Shown: in pieces, positions 1 to 7,783 of the stretch
Layout of the letters: the number at the start of each line of letters is the position of its first letter
Position numbering within the stretch: position 1 is the stretch's first letter
Assembly: GCA_002411345.1 (NCBI GenBank)
Contig: DHSL01000027.1
Coordinates: forward strand, 1 to 47,096
Direction of reading: 5' to 3'
From: Bacteroidales bacterium UBA5287
Lineage (GTDB): Bacteria > Bacteroidota > Bacteroidia > Bacteroidales > Dysgonomonadaceae
DNA length: 47,096 nt
Notes under the pieces: generated by a model
Databases searched by the model: none
Told to the model about the DNA's origin: nothing
Seen by the model: only the letters and a program-made list of their open reading frames with translations
Position numbers and translations under genes: made by a program

Positions 1-58
1 TATATTAGCCCTCAAATAAACCGAGCAGTAAAAAATAAAAGTTATTTTTACAACTGCT

Positions 59-340
59 ATGGAAAAGAGAAAGAATATTACATCAAAAATCAAGGTTGAA
101 ATAGTTTTATCCTTGTTACGTGGAGAGGATCCTGAGTTAATTAGCCGTGAATACGGAGTCACCCTTGCCGACATACATCATTGGCGGGATCAATTTATCG
201 AGAGTGGATCTGACGGGTTTAAGCGTAAACCTGATGATTCAAAGCTCATTGCTGCCGAGCGTAAGATCGGACAATTGCAGATGGAGCTTGAACTCACAAA
301 AAAAAAGAACGAATTAGCCGCAAAACTAAAAAGGAGATGA
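59..340 (+). CDS. IS3-family transposase OrfA (helix-turn-helix)
   Basis: This 93-residue protein has the small OrfA layout of IS3 elements: an N-terminal helix-turn-helix of the transposase-8 type (about residues 8-50, with REYGVTLADIHHWRDQF) followed by a basic, Leu- and Lys-rich alpha-helical tail suited to dimerisation. It would bind the terminal inverted repeats. Its stop overlaps the start of OrfB (ATGA at 337-340). A run of nine A residues at 298-306 lies in its last third, and the -1 frame is open from there through the OrfB start, so a programmed -1 frameshift giving an OrfAB fusion is possible, as in other IS3 elements. Confidence 0.88.
   Translation: MEKRKNITSKIKVEIVLSLLRGEDPELISREYGVTLADIHHWRDQFIESGSDGFKRKPDDSKLIAAERKIGQLQMELELTKKKNELAAKLKRR
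298..306 (+). promoter_or_regulatory. putative -1 frameshift slippery site in orfA
   Basis: Nine consecutive A residues followed by G lie within orfA. OrfB is in the -1 frame relative to OrfA, and that frame has no stop between 301 and 337. This is the arrangement used for programmed frameshifting in IS3-family elements. I did not identify a downstream pseudoknot. Confidence 0.5.
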
Positions 341-1440
341 TTTCCATTTTAATAAATGAACGTTATTCACTAACAGGAAAGCCTTATCCGAAGCGTTTGA
401 TCTTTAAAGTTGTTGATTACAGCAGCAGTACCTGGTATGAAAACCCTACTCCCGGGACAGGCAGGCGTGGCAGGAAACCCAAACATGGTGATGAAGAGGT
501 TTTGCAGGAGATAAAGAAAGAAATTAAGAACAGCAAGTTCAACTCTGAGGGTTATATAAAAGTTAAGAAACGAATGGCAAAAAGGAAGGTAAATGCCTTG
601 GTGGCCGGCAAGGCGCGTGTCAACCGCATCATGCGTGAGAACAACCTGCTCAGCCCTAACAGGAGACCCCGGAAGGCTAATAAACGTGAGCATGACGGAA
701 CCATAACCACTGACGCGCCCACTTTAATGTGGGCCACGGATGGGAAAAAGTTTTGGATTGAGGGATTGGGCTGGCATTGGTTCTTTGGTGTGATAGATCA
801 TTTTAATGATGAGATTATCTCGTGGCATATTGCAAAGAAAGGCAATCGTTTTGCGGCAATGGAGCCTGTCAGGGCTGCTGTACGCAAGACTTTTGGATCT
901 ATAGAGAAGAATGTTTGCAAAGGAATAAATTTGCAGCTCAGAAGCGATCATGGAACACAATATGACTCTGCTGATTTTATGAATGAAATGAAATTCCTGG
1001 GACTGGAGATGTCCAAAGCGTTTGTACGATCTCCACAATGCAACGGGATAATAGAGCGGTTTCATCGCACCCTGGAAGAACAGGTGTTGCAAATAGAAAC
1101 ATTTTCTTCCTTTGAGGAAGCTTATAACAGTATTAATCAATTTATTAATGACTACAACACGGAGTGGATATTTCATAGACTGGATTACTGTTCTCCTGTA
1201 GAATACAGGGAAAAGTACGCCGAAAGCCAGCGAAAAGAAAAAGATGATATACCATCGGGCAATAAGGATCCTGAGGTTCAGCTTGTCCTCATTTCAAGTG
1301 GCTCAATGCCACGAAGAAATGAAAGTGATAAACAGGATATTATAAAAGGGGTAACTACAATTAGTAATAACCCCTTAGAAATCCTTCGGTATAATATATC
1401 ACCATCGGATCAGCTTGTCCGATACAAAAGTAATAAATAA
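337..1440 (+). CDS. IS3-family transposase OrfB (DDE integrase core)
   Basis: The catalytic half of the IS3 transposase. The DDE triad is visible as D135 (WATDGKKF), D204 (RSDHGTQYD) and E240 (NGIIERFH); the last two are 35 residues apart, the canonical DD(35)E spacing. An HTH_21-like region precedes the rve core at about residues 75-110. At 367 residues the protein is longer than the usual 270-300 for OrfB. The last 70 or so residues, after PVEYREKYAE, are polar and not part of the core. The ATG start overlaps the OrfA stop. The frame is intact, so the element may be active. Confidence 0.9.
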   Translation: MISILINERYSLTGKPYPKRLIFKVVDYSSSTWYENPTPGTGRRGRKPKHGDEEVLQEIKKEIKNSKFNSEGYIKVKKRMAKRKVNALVAGKARVNRIMRENNLLSPNRRPRKANKREHDGTITTDAPTLMWATDGKKFWIEGLGWHWFFGVIDHFNDEIISWHIAKKGNRFAAMEPVRAAVRKTFGSIEKNVCKGINLQLRSDHGTQYDSADFMNEMKFLGLEMSKAFVRSPQCNGIIERFHRTLEEQVLQIETFSSFEEAYNSINQFINDYNTEWIFHRLDYCSPVEYREKYAESQRKEKDDIPSGNKDPEVQLVLISSGSMPRRNESDKQDIIKGVTTISNNPLEILRYNISPSDQLVRYKSNK

Positions 1441-1452
1441 AATTAAATACAA

Positions 1453-2103
1453 TTAAAGTGCTCGGTTATTACGGGCTAATACAGTTTTTAATGCAATCAT
1501 TATGTTCCTGATGTATGCGATAAATCCAAATAACTGCCCAAGAAGCAATACCGGATCTTGTCGAAAAATAGCATAGCTGACAATAATAGAAGAACCTAAT
1601 AGACTAATAATCCAAAAACCTATTGGGAGGGTTGACTCGTGATGTTTTACAGAAAATAAAAACTGATAAATAAATCGCAAAGAAAATATTGTCTGTCCCG
1701 CCGATCCAAAAATCAACAGCCACAGTGGAACATCTTTATTATTAAAAAAGGTTTCGATAAATCCCGAGAGATCACGAAGCATAAGTCCTACTGCAGCTAT
1801 GGGTGTAAGAATCAATAACACCTTGAAGACATCTCCTATTTTTTTCCATTGTCCTTGCATTTTCAGGTTCCACAAATAGATATAATACGAGATAAACTGA
1901 CCTAGTATGATGGAGAAATCATCACGTAACACTCCGTATATGAAAAGAATATATGCACCTAAAACACTTAAAATCCAAAACGCAGGAGGAGAAAGCACTT
2001 TCCCGGCTTTCTCAGACACAAACCATTGATAGAGGATACGCGCAGAGAAGAATATTTGTGCCAAAAAACCAATTGCAAAAATCCAGATATTGTTAACCTG
2101 CAT
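1453..2103 (-). CDS. LAB_N-domain membrane protein (lipid A biosynthesis-like), 3' end rewritten by IS
   Basis: A 216-residue polytopic membrane protein with two LAB_N repeats. Each has a GQ..FS.R..YQ(W/F) stretch, then P..FW..S..G, then R.D....LGQ (about residues 14-72 and 132-190). LAB_N proteins are named after the N-terminal domain of lipid A disaccharide synthase, and stand-alone copies usually sit beside a family 2 glycosyltransferase, as here. It starts 2 bp after the stop of the upstream glycosyltransferase, so the two are co-transcribed. The last nine codons (from V208) and the stop lie in the right inverted repeat of the IS, so the native C-terminus is lost. Both domains are complete, so function may survive. 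Any further downstream gene is now separated from its promoter. Confidence 0.82.
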   Translation of the reverse strand: MQVNNIWIFAIGFLAQIFFSARILYQWFVSEKAGKVLSPPAFWILSVLGAYILFIYGVLRDDFSIILGQFISYYIYLWNLKMQGQWKKIGDVFKVLLILTPIAAVGLMLRDLSGFIETFFNNKDVPLWLLIFGSAGQTIFSLRFIYQFLFSVKHHESTLPIGFWIISLLGSSIIVSYAIFRQDPVLLLGQLFGFIAYIRNIMIALKTVLARNNRAL

Positions 2104-2105
2104 CT

Positions 2106-2849
2106 TTAGTCTAAGTTATGTTCATTAACATGATAATTTATATAACGCTTTTTCATCCATCGATAGGCAAAACAGTCTATAAACGGTCCAGATAAACGAT
2201 TCCATAAATTATATTTTGATGTCCCTGCCATACGTGGATAATGTCGTACAGGTGTCTGTTTTATCTTTCCATTTTGCAAAAGGATTAATGCAGGCAAAAA
2301 TCGGTGCATTCCATTAAAAAAAGGTACCCGTTTTGCAAAATCGGTATGCATCACTTTTAGCGGACATCCAGTATCAGAAATTCCATCATGAGTCATCATT
2401 CGTCTGTATCCGTTTGCTATTTTAGATTGCAGGTTTTTGAAAAAAGAGTCCTTTCGATTTGCTCTTATCCCGGTTACCATTTCGTAATCTCCAACATCCT
2501 GAAGCAACAGATTAAAATCCTCTGGATCGGTCTGCAGATCAGCGTCCATATATCCAACGTATTTGGAAAAACAAGCATCAATACCAGATTTTAATGCAGC
2601 ACTCAGTCCTCCGTTTTTTTCAAGATTGATATAAAAGAACTGACTGTTTCGCGCACATATTTGACGAAGTCGCGGTAGACTTTCATCTTTTGATCCATCA
2701 TTTACGAATAGAACACAGGTAGAGAAAATTGATTTCGGGAGAAATTGTTGTAATTTTTCTTCTAATGTAAATATGTTGTCTTCTTCGTTGTAAACAGGTA
2801 CAATAATCGTAAACTTGTAGCTGCTGGTACCATTTTCCTTTGCTTCCAT
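2106..2849 (-). CDS. family 2 glycosyltransferase (dolichol-phosphate mannosyltransferase-like)
   Basis: A 247-residue GT-A fold enzyme. The nucleotide-sugar site is visible as VPVYNEEDN (about 17-25), FVNDGSKD (48-55) and the metal-binding MDADLQTDPEDF (101-112). The type resembles DPM1, GtrB and ArnC, which move a sugar from a nucleotide donor onto a polyprenyl phosphate. It lacks the C-terminal membrane helices of GtrB and ArnC; the partner LAB_N membrane protein directly downstream may provide the membrane anchor (inference). The sugar cannot be predicted. It is the first gene of the pair, with a candidate promoter about 150 bp upstream. Confidence 0.85.
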   Translation of the reverse strand: MEAKENGTSSYKFTIIVPVYNEEDNIFTLEEKLQQFLPKSIFSTCVLFVNDGSKDESLPRLRQICARNSQFFYINLEKNGGLSAALKSGIDACFSKYVGYMDADLQTDPEDFNLLLQDVGDYEMVTGIRANRKDSFFKNLQSKIANGYRRMMTHDGISDTGCPLKVMHTDFAKRVPFFNGMHRFLPALILLQNGKIKQTPVRHYPRMAGTSKYNLWNRLSGPFIDCFAYRWMKKRYINYHVNEHNLD

Positions 2850-2993
2850 TTAATTCACTAAAGTTCTATTAATGTGCTTTATACTATACTAAACTTGATT
2901 CACTTCTTTTGCTGATTTTCTCGTTTGGTGCGTATAAGTTTGAATCTCCAACAAAAGCATCATGCTTTTTTGTAAAGTTATTCATTTACTTGG

Positions 2994-3001
2994 CAAAGTT
3001 A
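2994..3001 (-). promoter_or_regulatory. candidate -7 box for the glycosyltransferase/LAB_N operon
   Basis: On the minus strand this reads TAACTTTG, fitting the Bacteroidetes TAnnTTTG box. It lies about 145 bp upstream of the glycosyltransferase start, leaving a long leader. The leader contains a short AAAAGC/GCTTTT inverted repeat at about 2952-2969. No convincing -33 TTTG was found. Confidence 0.35.
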
Positions 3002-3082
3002 TAAAATATTTATTTATGATGTTTAAAATCTACTTACCAATCCTCCATAAACGCAACATGTCCAGGTTTTAAGAGTAGGAAT

Positions 3083-3116
3083 AAAAAAAACAGCCCAAAC
3101 GCTTTGAATGGGCTGT
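3083..3116 (-). terminator. intrinsic terminator of the TonB receptor gene
   Basis: An inverted repeat (ACAGCCCA at 3090-3097 with TGGGCTGT at 3109-3116, 11-base loop) is followed on the minus strand by eight T residues. It lies about 50 bp after the receptor stop codon. Confidence 0.85.
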
Positions 3117-3163
3117 CGTGATTATATTGTAAATCGGATTTGTAAAAAATGATATTTAATTTA

Positions 3164-5545
3164 TCACTTATTGAAAGTAAACCGTAAGGTTGCACCAAAT
3201 CGTGTTGGATATCCTCGTTGAACAAATTGATTTGTTTTACCTGTAGTGATATCTGATGCTTCGAAAAGAAATGAATTGTAATCAGTATTGAGCAGGTTCT
3301 TTGCCCAGAACTCTAATGAGAAAGGACCTTTTACAGCTGATATGCTTCCATTAACCAATCCATAAAAAGGTTGATAAAGCTCTATTCCATCGTTACCATC
3401 TGCAGGTGTAGTTTTATTCGATTCTGTCCAATATATTTTCCCCACACCTGAATATTGAATGTTTCCAATCAGTCGATCGATAAAAGATTCATTGCTGAAA
3501 TTATAGATATAGCTAGCTCCCAAGCTTAAAGTGTGACGTGGAGCAAATGGGATATAATTTTCTGAATAATCGACAGTTATGAGATTCCCTTCCTCATCTT
3601 CACCTTCAAATTTATAACTACAGAAACGTGCATCTGCAAAACCATAATCTCCATATAATGAGAAATTACTTACCGGGGTGTATTTCAAACTTAATTCTAC
3701 ACCTTTGCTTGTCGATTTCCCTGCATTCTTAATTGAGCGACCTGATGTCCCCATATTCCTTAACTCAATGATTTGAACATCGTTAACACGCGAATAGAAA
3801 AACGCATAAGTCAATGAGAATCTCTTGTCTAACATTTCATAACGGCCCCCCAATTCATAGGTCCAACTGCTTTCCGGATCATAAGAAAGTTGTTCTTCCA
3901 AAGTAGGTTTCGCTGTATTATCATTAGCGCTAGATGGTGGACCTCCCATTCCCGGAGGCATATGACGAATAATTGACTCATAAATTGCTGTTTGCAACAC
4001 TTCTGAAAAGACTTGTTCGTTATAACCACCTGTCTTATATCCTTTTGAAGCAGAAAGATAGATTTGAGAAGTGGGAGAAAACTGATATTGCAAAGCGAAC
4101 TTAGGTAGAATCTTCCAAAAATCTTTTTGGTAAGATCCTTCAATCAAGGTATCTCCATCCAAAGGGATAACGATATTTCTACCCGGAACTCTGACAGTTA
4201 TGTCTCCCCCGTTGCTTTCAGTAGAAAAATCGATGCCTGTATGTTCATAGTCAAACCTAATACCTGCAGTAGCTGTCAATCCCTCAAAGCCTAAGAAATC
4301 TGTTAATGTTGATTGATGAAACAATGCCGCTCCATTGGAGGGTTTAGTATAAATTCCCGGTAAATCGATTTGATTATTATCAAACGTAATAAAGCCAGGC
4401 ATTTTACTCTGCATAAAAGCAATCATATCTTTTTTTAGTGCCACCGGAGTATCAATGACGCGACGGTCGATAAAACCAAAAGCACCTACCACCCAACGAT
4501 ATCTGCTATCATTATTGGACTTCATTGTAATCTCCTGACTTAAGGAGTGTTGTTTCTGCATCTGGCGGATAGAGAAAACTGAATTAGATGTATAATCTTG
4601 ATCCATCTTCATATCATCTTTCAAATACTGAAATCCAGTTGTGGAGTGAATACTGTAACCGATTCCAGTCCAATCTAGCGATAATCCGTTTGTAAATAAG
4701 TGACGATCGTATGAAGAAGGTTCATTGAATCTTGAAGTTGTGGAGTCAATATGCATATATGGAAATGCTCCTCCTGAAACATAATCATAATTGCCAAAGA
4801 GCATTGCTTTAAAATTGGGCGTTGCCTGCCATTCCAGCTTAACCTTACCACCAGCATTTTCTGAATCATCTACCTTTTTGTTGGTATAACTGTTCATGAA
4901 ATAACCATCGTCGCGTTTATAGTATGCAGCAACAGAGAGCCCAAAATTATCAGAAAGCTTACTGTAATTAGATCCCATAACAGATAACTGCCCGTAATTT
5001 CCACCACTTAGTGCGAAACGGGTACCCTGATAATTTAAAGGAGAAAGAGTGTATAGATTGACGATTCCTCCAATAGCGTTTCTTCCGTAAAGTGTGCCCT
5101 GAGCTCCTCGCAAAACTTCTATTCGTTGAATATCTTGAAACTCAAAATCGAACGCTGAAGGATTAAAACTAGGTACATTATCAACATAAAGACTAACTGT
5201 TTGACCCCCTAATCGTGCACCAATACCACGTATATAGATTGGAGTTGAAACCTTAGAACCGTATTGAGGAATAAAAAAGTTTGGAATATACGAACTCAGA
5301 TCAGGAAGTGACTCAATCTGACTATCCTGCAGCTGTTTGGGTGAGAGAACTGTCACCGCTGTCGGAATATTTTTCAGTTGGTTGGTTTCTTTTACTGATG
5401 ATGTTACCACCACTTCATTTAAATAATAGACTTTGACTGTATCTTTTTGATTTGTTTCTTTTTCCGGCATGTTTCCCTTAGAAAAAGATAGAAATACATT
5501 ACAAAGTAGGACACTTGCTACCAGGAATTGTTTTATTTTAGTCAT
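3164..5545 (-). CDS. TonB-dependent outer membrane receptor
   Basis: A 793-residue outer membrane transporter. I start it at the ATG at 5545, giving a clean signal peptide (MTKIKQFLVASVLLCNVFLSF), rather than at an upstream in-frame ATG at 5671 that would overlap the neighbouring gene. A TonB-box-like segment (LNEVVVTSS) is followed by a plug domain with RGIGARLGGQTVSLYVDNVP and IEVLRGAQGTLYGRNAIGG, then a 22-strand-type barrel ending in aromatic-rich FGATLRFTFNK. There is no carboxypeptidase-like N-terminal domain and no SusD neighbour, so it is more like a siderophore, vitamin or metal receptor than a SusC glycan transporter. The ligand is unknown. It is monocistronic, with its own promoter and terminator. 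Confidence 0.9.
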   Translation of the reverse strand: MTKIKQFLVASVLLCNVFLSFSKGNMPEKETNQKDTVKVYYLNEVVVTSSVKETNQLKNIPTAVTVLSPKQLQDSQIESLPDLSSYIPNFFIPQYGSKVSTPIYIRGIGARLGGQTVSLYVDNVPSFNPSAFDFEFQDIQRIEVLRGAQGTLYGRNAIGGIVNLYTLSPLNYQGTRFALSGGNYGQLSVMGSNYSKLSDNFGLSVAAYYKRDDGYFMNSYTNKKVDDSENAGGKVKLEWQATPNFKAMLFGNYDYVSGGAFPYMHIDSTTSRFNEPSSYDRHLFTNGLSLDWTGIGYSIHSTTGFQYLKDDMKMDQDYTSNSVFSIRQMQKQHSLSQEITMKSNNDSRYRWVVGAFGFIDRRVIDTPVALKKDMIAFMQSKMPGFITFDNNQIDLPGIYTKPSNGAALFHQSTLTDFLGFEGLTATAGIRFDYEHTGIDFSTESNGGDITVRVPGRNIVIPLDGDTLIEGSYQKDFWKILPKFALQYQFSPTSQIYLSASKGYKTGGYNEQVFSEVLQTAIYESIIRHMPPGMGGPPSSANDNTAKPTLEEQLSYDPESSWTYELGGRYEMLDKRFSLTYAFFYSRVNDVQIIELRNMGTSGRSIKNAGKSTSKGVELSLKYTPVSNFSLYGDYGFADARFCSYKFEGEDEEGNLITVDYSENYIPFAPRHTLSLGASYIYNFSNESFIDRLIGNIQYSGVGKIYWTESNKTTPADGNDGIELYQPFYGLVNGSISAVKGPFSLEFWAKNLLNTDYNSFLFEASDITTGKTNQFVQRGYPTRFGATLRFTFNK

Positions 5546-5568
5546 ATAATTTGATTTATAATTCAATA

Positions 5569-5576
5569 CAAAGATA
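5569..5576 (-). promoter_or_regulatory. candidate -7 box for the TonB receptor
   Basis: On the minus strand this reads TATCTTTG, matching TAnnTTTG, about 24 bp upstream of the chosen ATG at 5545. This supports 5545 over the upstream start, because the box would lie inside the longer reading frame. Confidence 0.5.
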
Positions 5577-5627
5577 CGCAAATATTTGTCGCCAGTCAAT
5601 AAATTAATCATTACATCACACTTAATC

Positions 5628-5993
5628 TTACTGCTTAAAAATGAAATATACTGCAAATATAAGAAATACAAATCCTATCAAATGATTCAACTTTATCTGC
5701 GTTTGAAATGCAATTGAAGAGAATACAACAAATACCAGCAATGTAATAACCTCCTGCATGACTTTTAGCTGTAAAAGAGAAAAGTTACCACCATTACCTT
5801 CGAATCCGATTCGATTCGCGGGTACCTGAAAACAGTATTCAAAAAAGGCGATTAGCCAGCTTATTATAATAATACCTATGAGCGGTAATTTACTGAACCA
5901 GCTATTTTCAGCCAGTTTTAAATGTCCATACCATGCAAACGTCATAAAAACGTTAGAGATAACCAATAGTCCAATAGTAAGTATATTATTCAT
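5628..5993 (-). CDS. DMT-superfamily membrane protein (DUF486)
   Basis: A 121-residue hydrophobic protein with four predicted membrane helices (about 3-20, 36-52, 80-96 and 103-119). It has the DUF486 signature around YCFQVPANRIG and the QLKVMQE stretch. Members belong to the drug/metabolite transporter-like group and their substrate is unknown. It is divergent from the isoaspartate methyltransferase gene and ends 82 bp before the TonB receptor start. Confidence 0.82.
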   Translation of the reverse strand: MNNILTIGLLVISNVFMTFAWYGHLKLAENSWFSKLPLIGIIIISWLIAFFEYCFQVPANRIGFEGNGGNFSLLQLKVMQEVITLLVFVVFSSIAFQTQIKLNHLIGFVFLIFAVYFIFKQ

Positions 5994-6126
5994 ATAGATT
6001 CACAAAAAATTGCGCAAAAATACAATATTTTCACAAAAAAAGTTCTTCCAAAAGTGTTTATATAAGAAAGAGATAATCATTATCTTTGGATTTTCTTTGG
6101 ATTTTCTTAATTATTGTCTAATTTAT

Positions 6127-6891
6127 ATGAAGACAAGAACAAGACATTATTTTCCACTATTCATTATTGTATCCTGCTGTGTTGTGACTATTAGTTGCAC
6201 ATCGAATACGACAAAAAATCAAAATGAAAAATCTGATTCAACTATGTCTGATCAATTTCGTAACAATCTCAAAGAAGTCAAAAATCTCGCAAAAGAATTA
6301 AAAAGAAAAGGGATAAGCGATGAGCGGGTTTTAGCAGCAATAGGCAAAGTACCTAGACATTTATTTGTTGGCGAATATTTAAGGGAATATGCCTATATTG
6401 ATGAGCCACTTTCAATTGAAAAGGGGCAGACCATTTCCCAGCCTTATACAGTAGCATTTCAGACTGAGCTGTTAAAACTTCAACCTGGCGAAAAAGTATT
6501 GGAGATAGGTACAGGAAGCGGCTATCAGGCAGCAATTCTTTGTGAAATGAATGTAGAAGTTTATAGCATTGAGCGTTATTATGAACTTCATATTTTAGCA
6601 AAAAAAAGGCTCAATAAACTAGGATATTATCCAAAACTGTTTTTTGGAGATGGTTTTGAAGGACTACCAGAATATGCCCCTTTCGACAAGATTCTGGTTA
6701 CTGCAGCGCCTGAAGAGATTCCGGAAAAATTACTATTGCAATTGAGAGTAGGAGGATGGATGGTTGTTCCCCTTGGAGGAAGGCAAATACAGAAAATGAC
6801 TGTCATAAAACGCATAAATGAAGATAAATTCAATCTATCGGAATATGGAGATTTTATTTTTGTTCCTATGCAAACTGGAACTGAAGAATAA
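6127..6891 (+). CDS. pcm: protein-L-isoaspartate O-methyltransferase, predicted lipoprotein
   Basis: A 254-residue PCMT that methylates isoaspartyl residues with S-adenosylmethionine to start protein repair. The core shows VPRHLFV, GQTISQPYTVAFQTELL and the SAM-binding VLEIGTGSGYQAAIL. I start it at 6127: the N-terminus is then MKTRTRHYFPLFIIVSCC followed by TISC, a bacterial lipoprotein signal with the acylated cysteine at about residue 24 and a polar linker. An in-frame ATG at 6010 would add an unlikely hydrophobic extension. A shorter cytosolic form starting at MSDQ (6244) is possible but has no evident ribosome binding site. Periplasmic location is inferred. Confidence 0.85.
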   Translation: MKTRTRHYFPLFIIVSCCVVTISCTSNTTKNQNEKSDSTMSDQFRNNLKEVKNLAKELKRKGISDERVLAAIGKVPRHLFVGEYLREYAYIDEPLSIEKGQTISQPYTVAFQTELLKLQPGEKVLEIGTGSGYQAAILCEMNVEVYSIERYYELHILAKKRLNKLGYYPKLFFGDGFEGLPEYAPFDKILVTAAPEEIPEKLLLQLRVGGWMVVPLGGRQIQKMTVIKRINEDKFNLSEYGDFIFVPMQTGTEE

Positions 6892-6902
6892 TTTTTCAAA
6901 GT

Positions 6903-6933
6903 AAAAAAAAGAAAACCTGCTTATTTAAGCAGG
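6903..6933 (-). terminator. intrinsic terminator next to attL (former tRNA-Lys terminator)
   Basis: The stem is CCTGCTT (6916-6922) with AAGCAGG (6927-6933) and a 4-base loop. On the minus strand it is followed by TTTTCTTTTTTTT, so it terminates leftward transcripts. The same tail pattern follows the intact tRNA-Lys at 36924-36966, which fits this being the original tRNA terminator. It may also act weakly for the converging pcm gene. Confidence 0.75.
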
Positions 6934-6940
6934 CTTTCTT

Positions 6941-6961
6941 GTGACCCCGGAGGGGCTCGAA
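6941..6961. other. attL: displaced 3' end of tRNA-Lys
   Basis: The bases match the T-loop to acceptor end of the tRNA-Lys gene at 36990-37010: 14 identical, one mismatch, 6 identical, in the same orientation. To the right of this block the sequence no longer pairs as a T stem (TTGGC where GAGGG is required), so it is only a tRNA fragment cut at the T loop. Confidence 0.75.
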
Positions 6962-7235
6962 GCCAATCCGTAAAGGTCATATATTCAGATAATTTGAAGA
7001 TAGTGATTTACAACTCCACCTATTTCACCTTAATTATGATTCATTGTTTTGCTGATGATTTCTAAATCTTAAAGTTATAAATTTACCTTTTAATAGCAAA
7101 ATATAGGATATAAAGCTTTAAAAATATTCAGAAGTAAATCTTTGTAATATAGCATTATGTTATTATATGTGAATTAACTAAACTTCACCGATCTTCTTTC
7201 CAGATATTTTTTAAATAGACTTTATATTTACTGTC
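6962..7235. other. intergenic left end of the island, no gene seen
   Basis: An AT-rich stretch between attL and the ohr stop codon. I see no open frame of note, no RNA gene and no clear repeat. Integrase arm sites would be expected here if 6941 is an attachment site, but I could not identify any. Confidence 0.5.
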
Positions 7236-7658
7236 TTATTCAACTACAGTATTGAATGTTACTTCAATATTGTTTCTGGTAGCGTTTGAATATGGACATA
7301 TTTGGTGAGCTTCTTTTACAAGTTCTTCCGCATCTTGCTGGCTGATACCTCCAGAGAATTTTACATCCATTTCAACAGCAAGCTGAAAGCCTCCGCCTTC
7401 TTTTTGGCCAATACTAACCTTTGCAGTCACTGTTGGTCTTACTTTCAATTTTTTAGCTGTTGCCACACTACTGATAGCACTACCAAAACAAGCCGAATAG
7501 CCTGCTGCAAATAATTGCTCGGGATTGGTGTAGGCTGTATCAGGTCCCCCCATTTCTTTAGGTGGTTTTATATCTAGGTTTATTACTCCATCCGAAGATG
7601 TTACATGTCCACTTCTGCCACCTACTGTAGTAGCTATTGCTGTATATAATGCTTTCAT
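7236..7658 (-). CDS. ohr: Ohr-type organic hydroperoxide reductase (OsmC/Ohr family)
   Basis: A 140-residue protein of full family length. It reduces organic hydroperoxides with a reactive cysteine pair, here C57 (YSACFGS) and C121 (HQICPYSNATRNN). R15 (GGRSGHV) and the TNPEQLFAAGY stretch of the active-site pocket are present. Ohr differs from OsmC by its N-terminal sequence (LYTA.ATT.GGR.G), which is seen here. Ohr usually takes electrons from lipoylated proteins, and this island also encodes lipoylated E2, lipoamide dehydrogenase and lipoate ligase, so a functional link is plausible (inference). It is the last of four minus-strand genes and has its own 125-bp upstream gap. Confidence 0.92.
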   Translation of the reverse strand: MKALYTAIATTVGGRSGHVTSSDGVINLDIKPPKEMGGPDTAYTNPEQLFAAGYSACFGSAISSVATAKKLKVRPTVTAKVSIGQKEGGGFQLAVEMDVKFSGGISQQDAEELVKEAHQICPYSNATRNNIEVTFNTVVE

Positions 7659-7783
7659 TTTAGTCGTTATTTTAATTAAACATTTTTATATAGATTCTAT
7701 TATTCTTATTTCCACCCTATAAGGTAGGAAACATTAATTCTTTTTACAAACTATACCAATAATTATGAAATTATATTACGGCA

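Larger units (their letters stand above)
1..1483 (+). mobile_element. IS3-family insertion sequence
   Basis: Two transposase frames (59-340 and 337-1440) lie between imperfect terminal inverted repeats. The left repeat is at about 3-28 and begins TATTAGCCC. The right repeat is at 1457-1481 and its reverse complement begins with the same nine bases and continues to CCGAGCA, so about 20 bases match with small gaps. The right end can be read to a terminal CA at 1483, as in IS3 elements, but the left end shows TA at 1-2 instead of TG, so the outer boundary is uncertain by two bases. The left flank is outside the window, so no target-site duplication can be tested. The right end lies inside the 3' end of the LAB_N gene. 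Confidence 0.88.

Noticed and set aside
724..1176. 150-codon minus-strand frame in the transposase
   Set aside because: Antisense to the DDE core of OrfB, which has the full catalytic triad.
3164..5545. TonB receptor as a SusC glycan transporter
   Set aside because: No carboxypeptidase-like N-terminal domain and no SusD gene beside it.
5546..5671. N-terminal extension of the TonB receptor
   Set aside because: It would overlap the DUF486 gene and contains the likely promoter; the ATG at 5545 gives a clean signal peptide.
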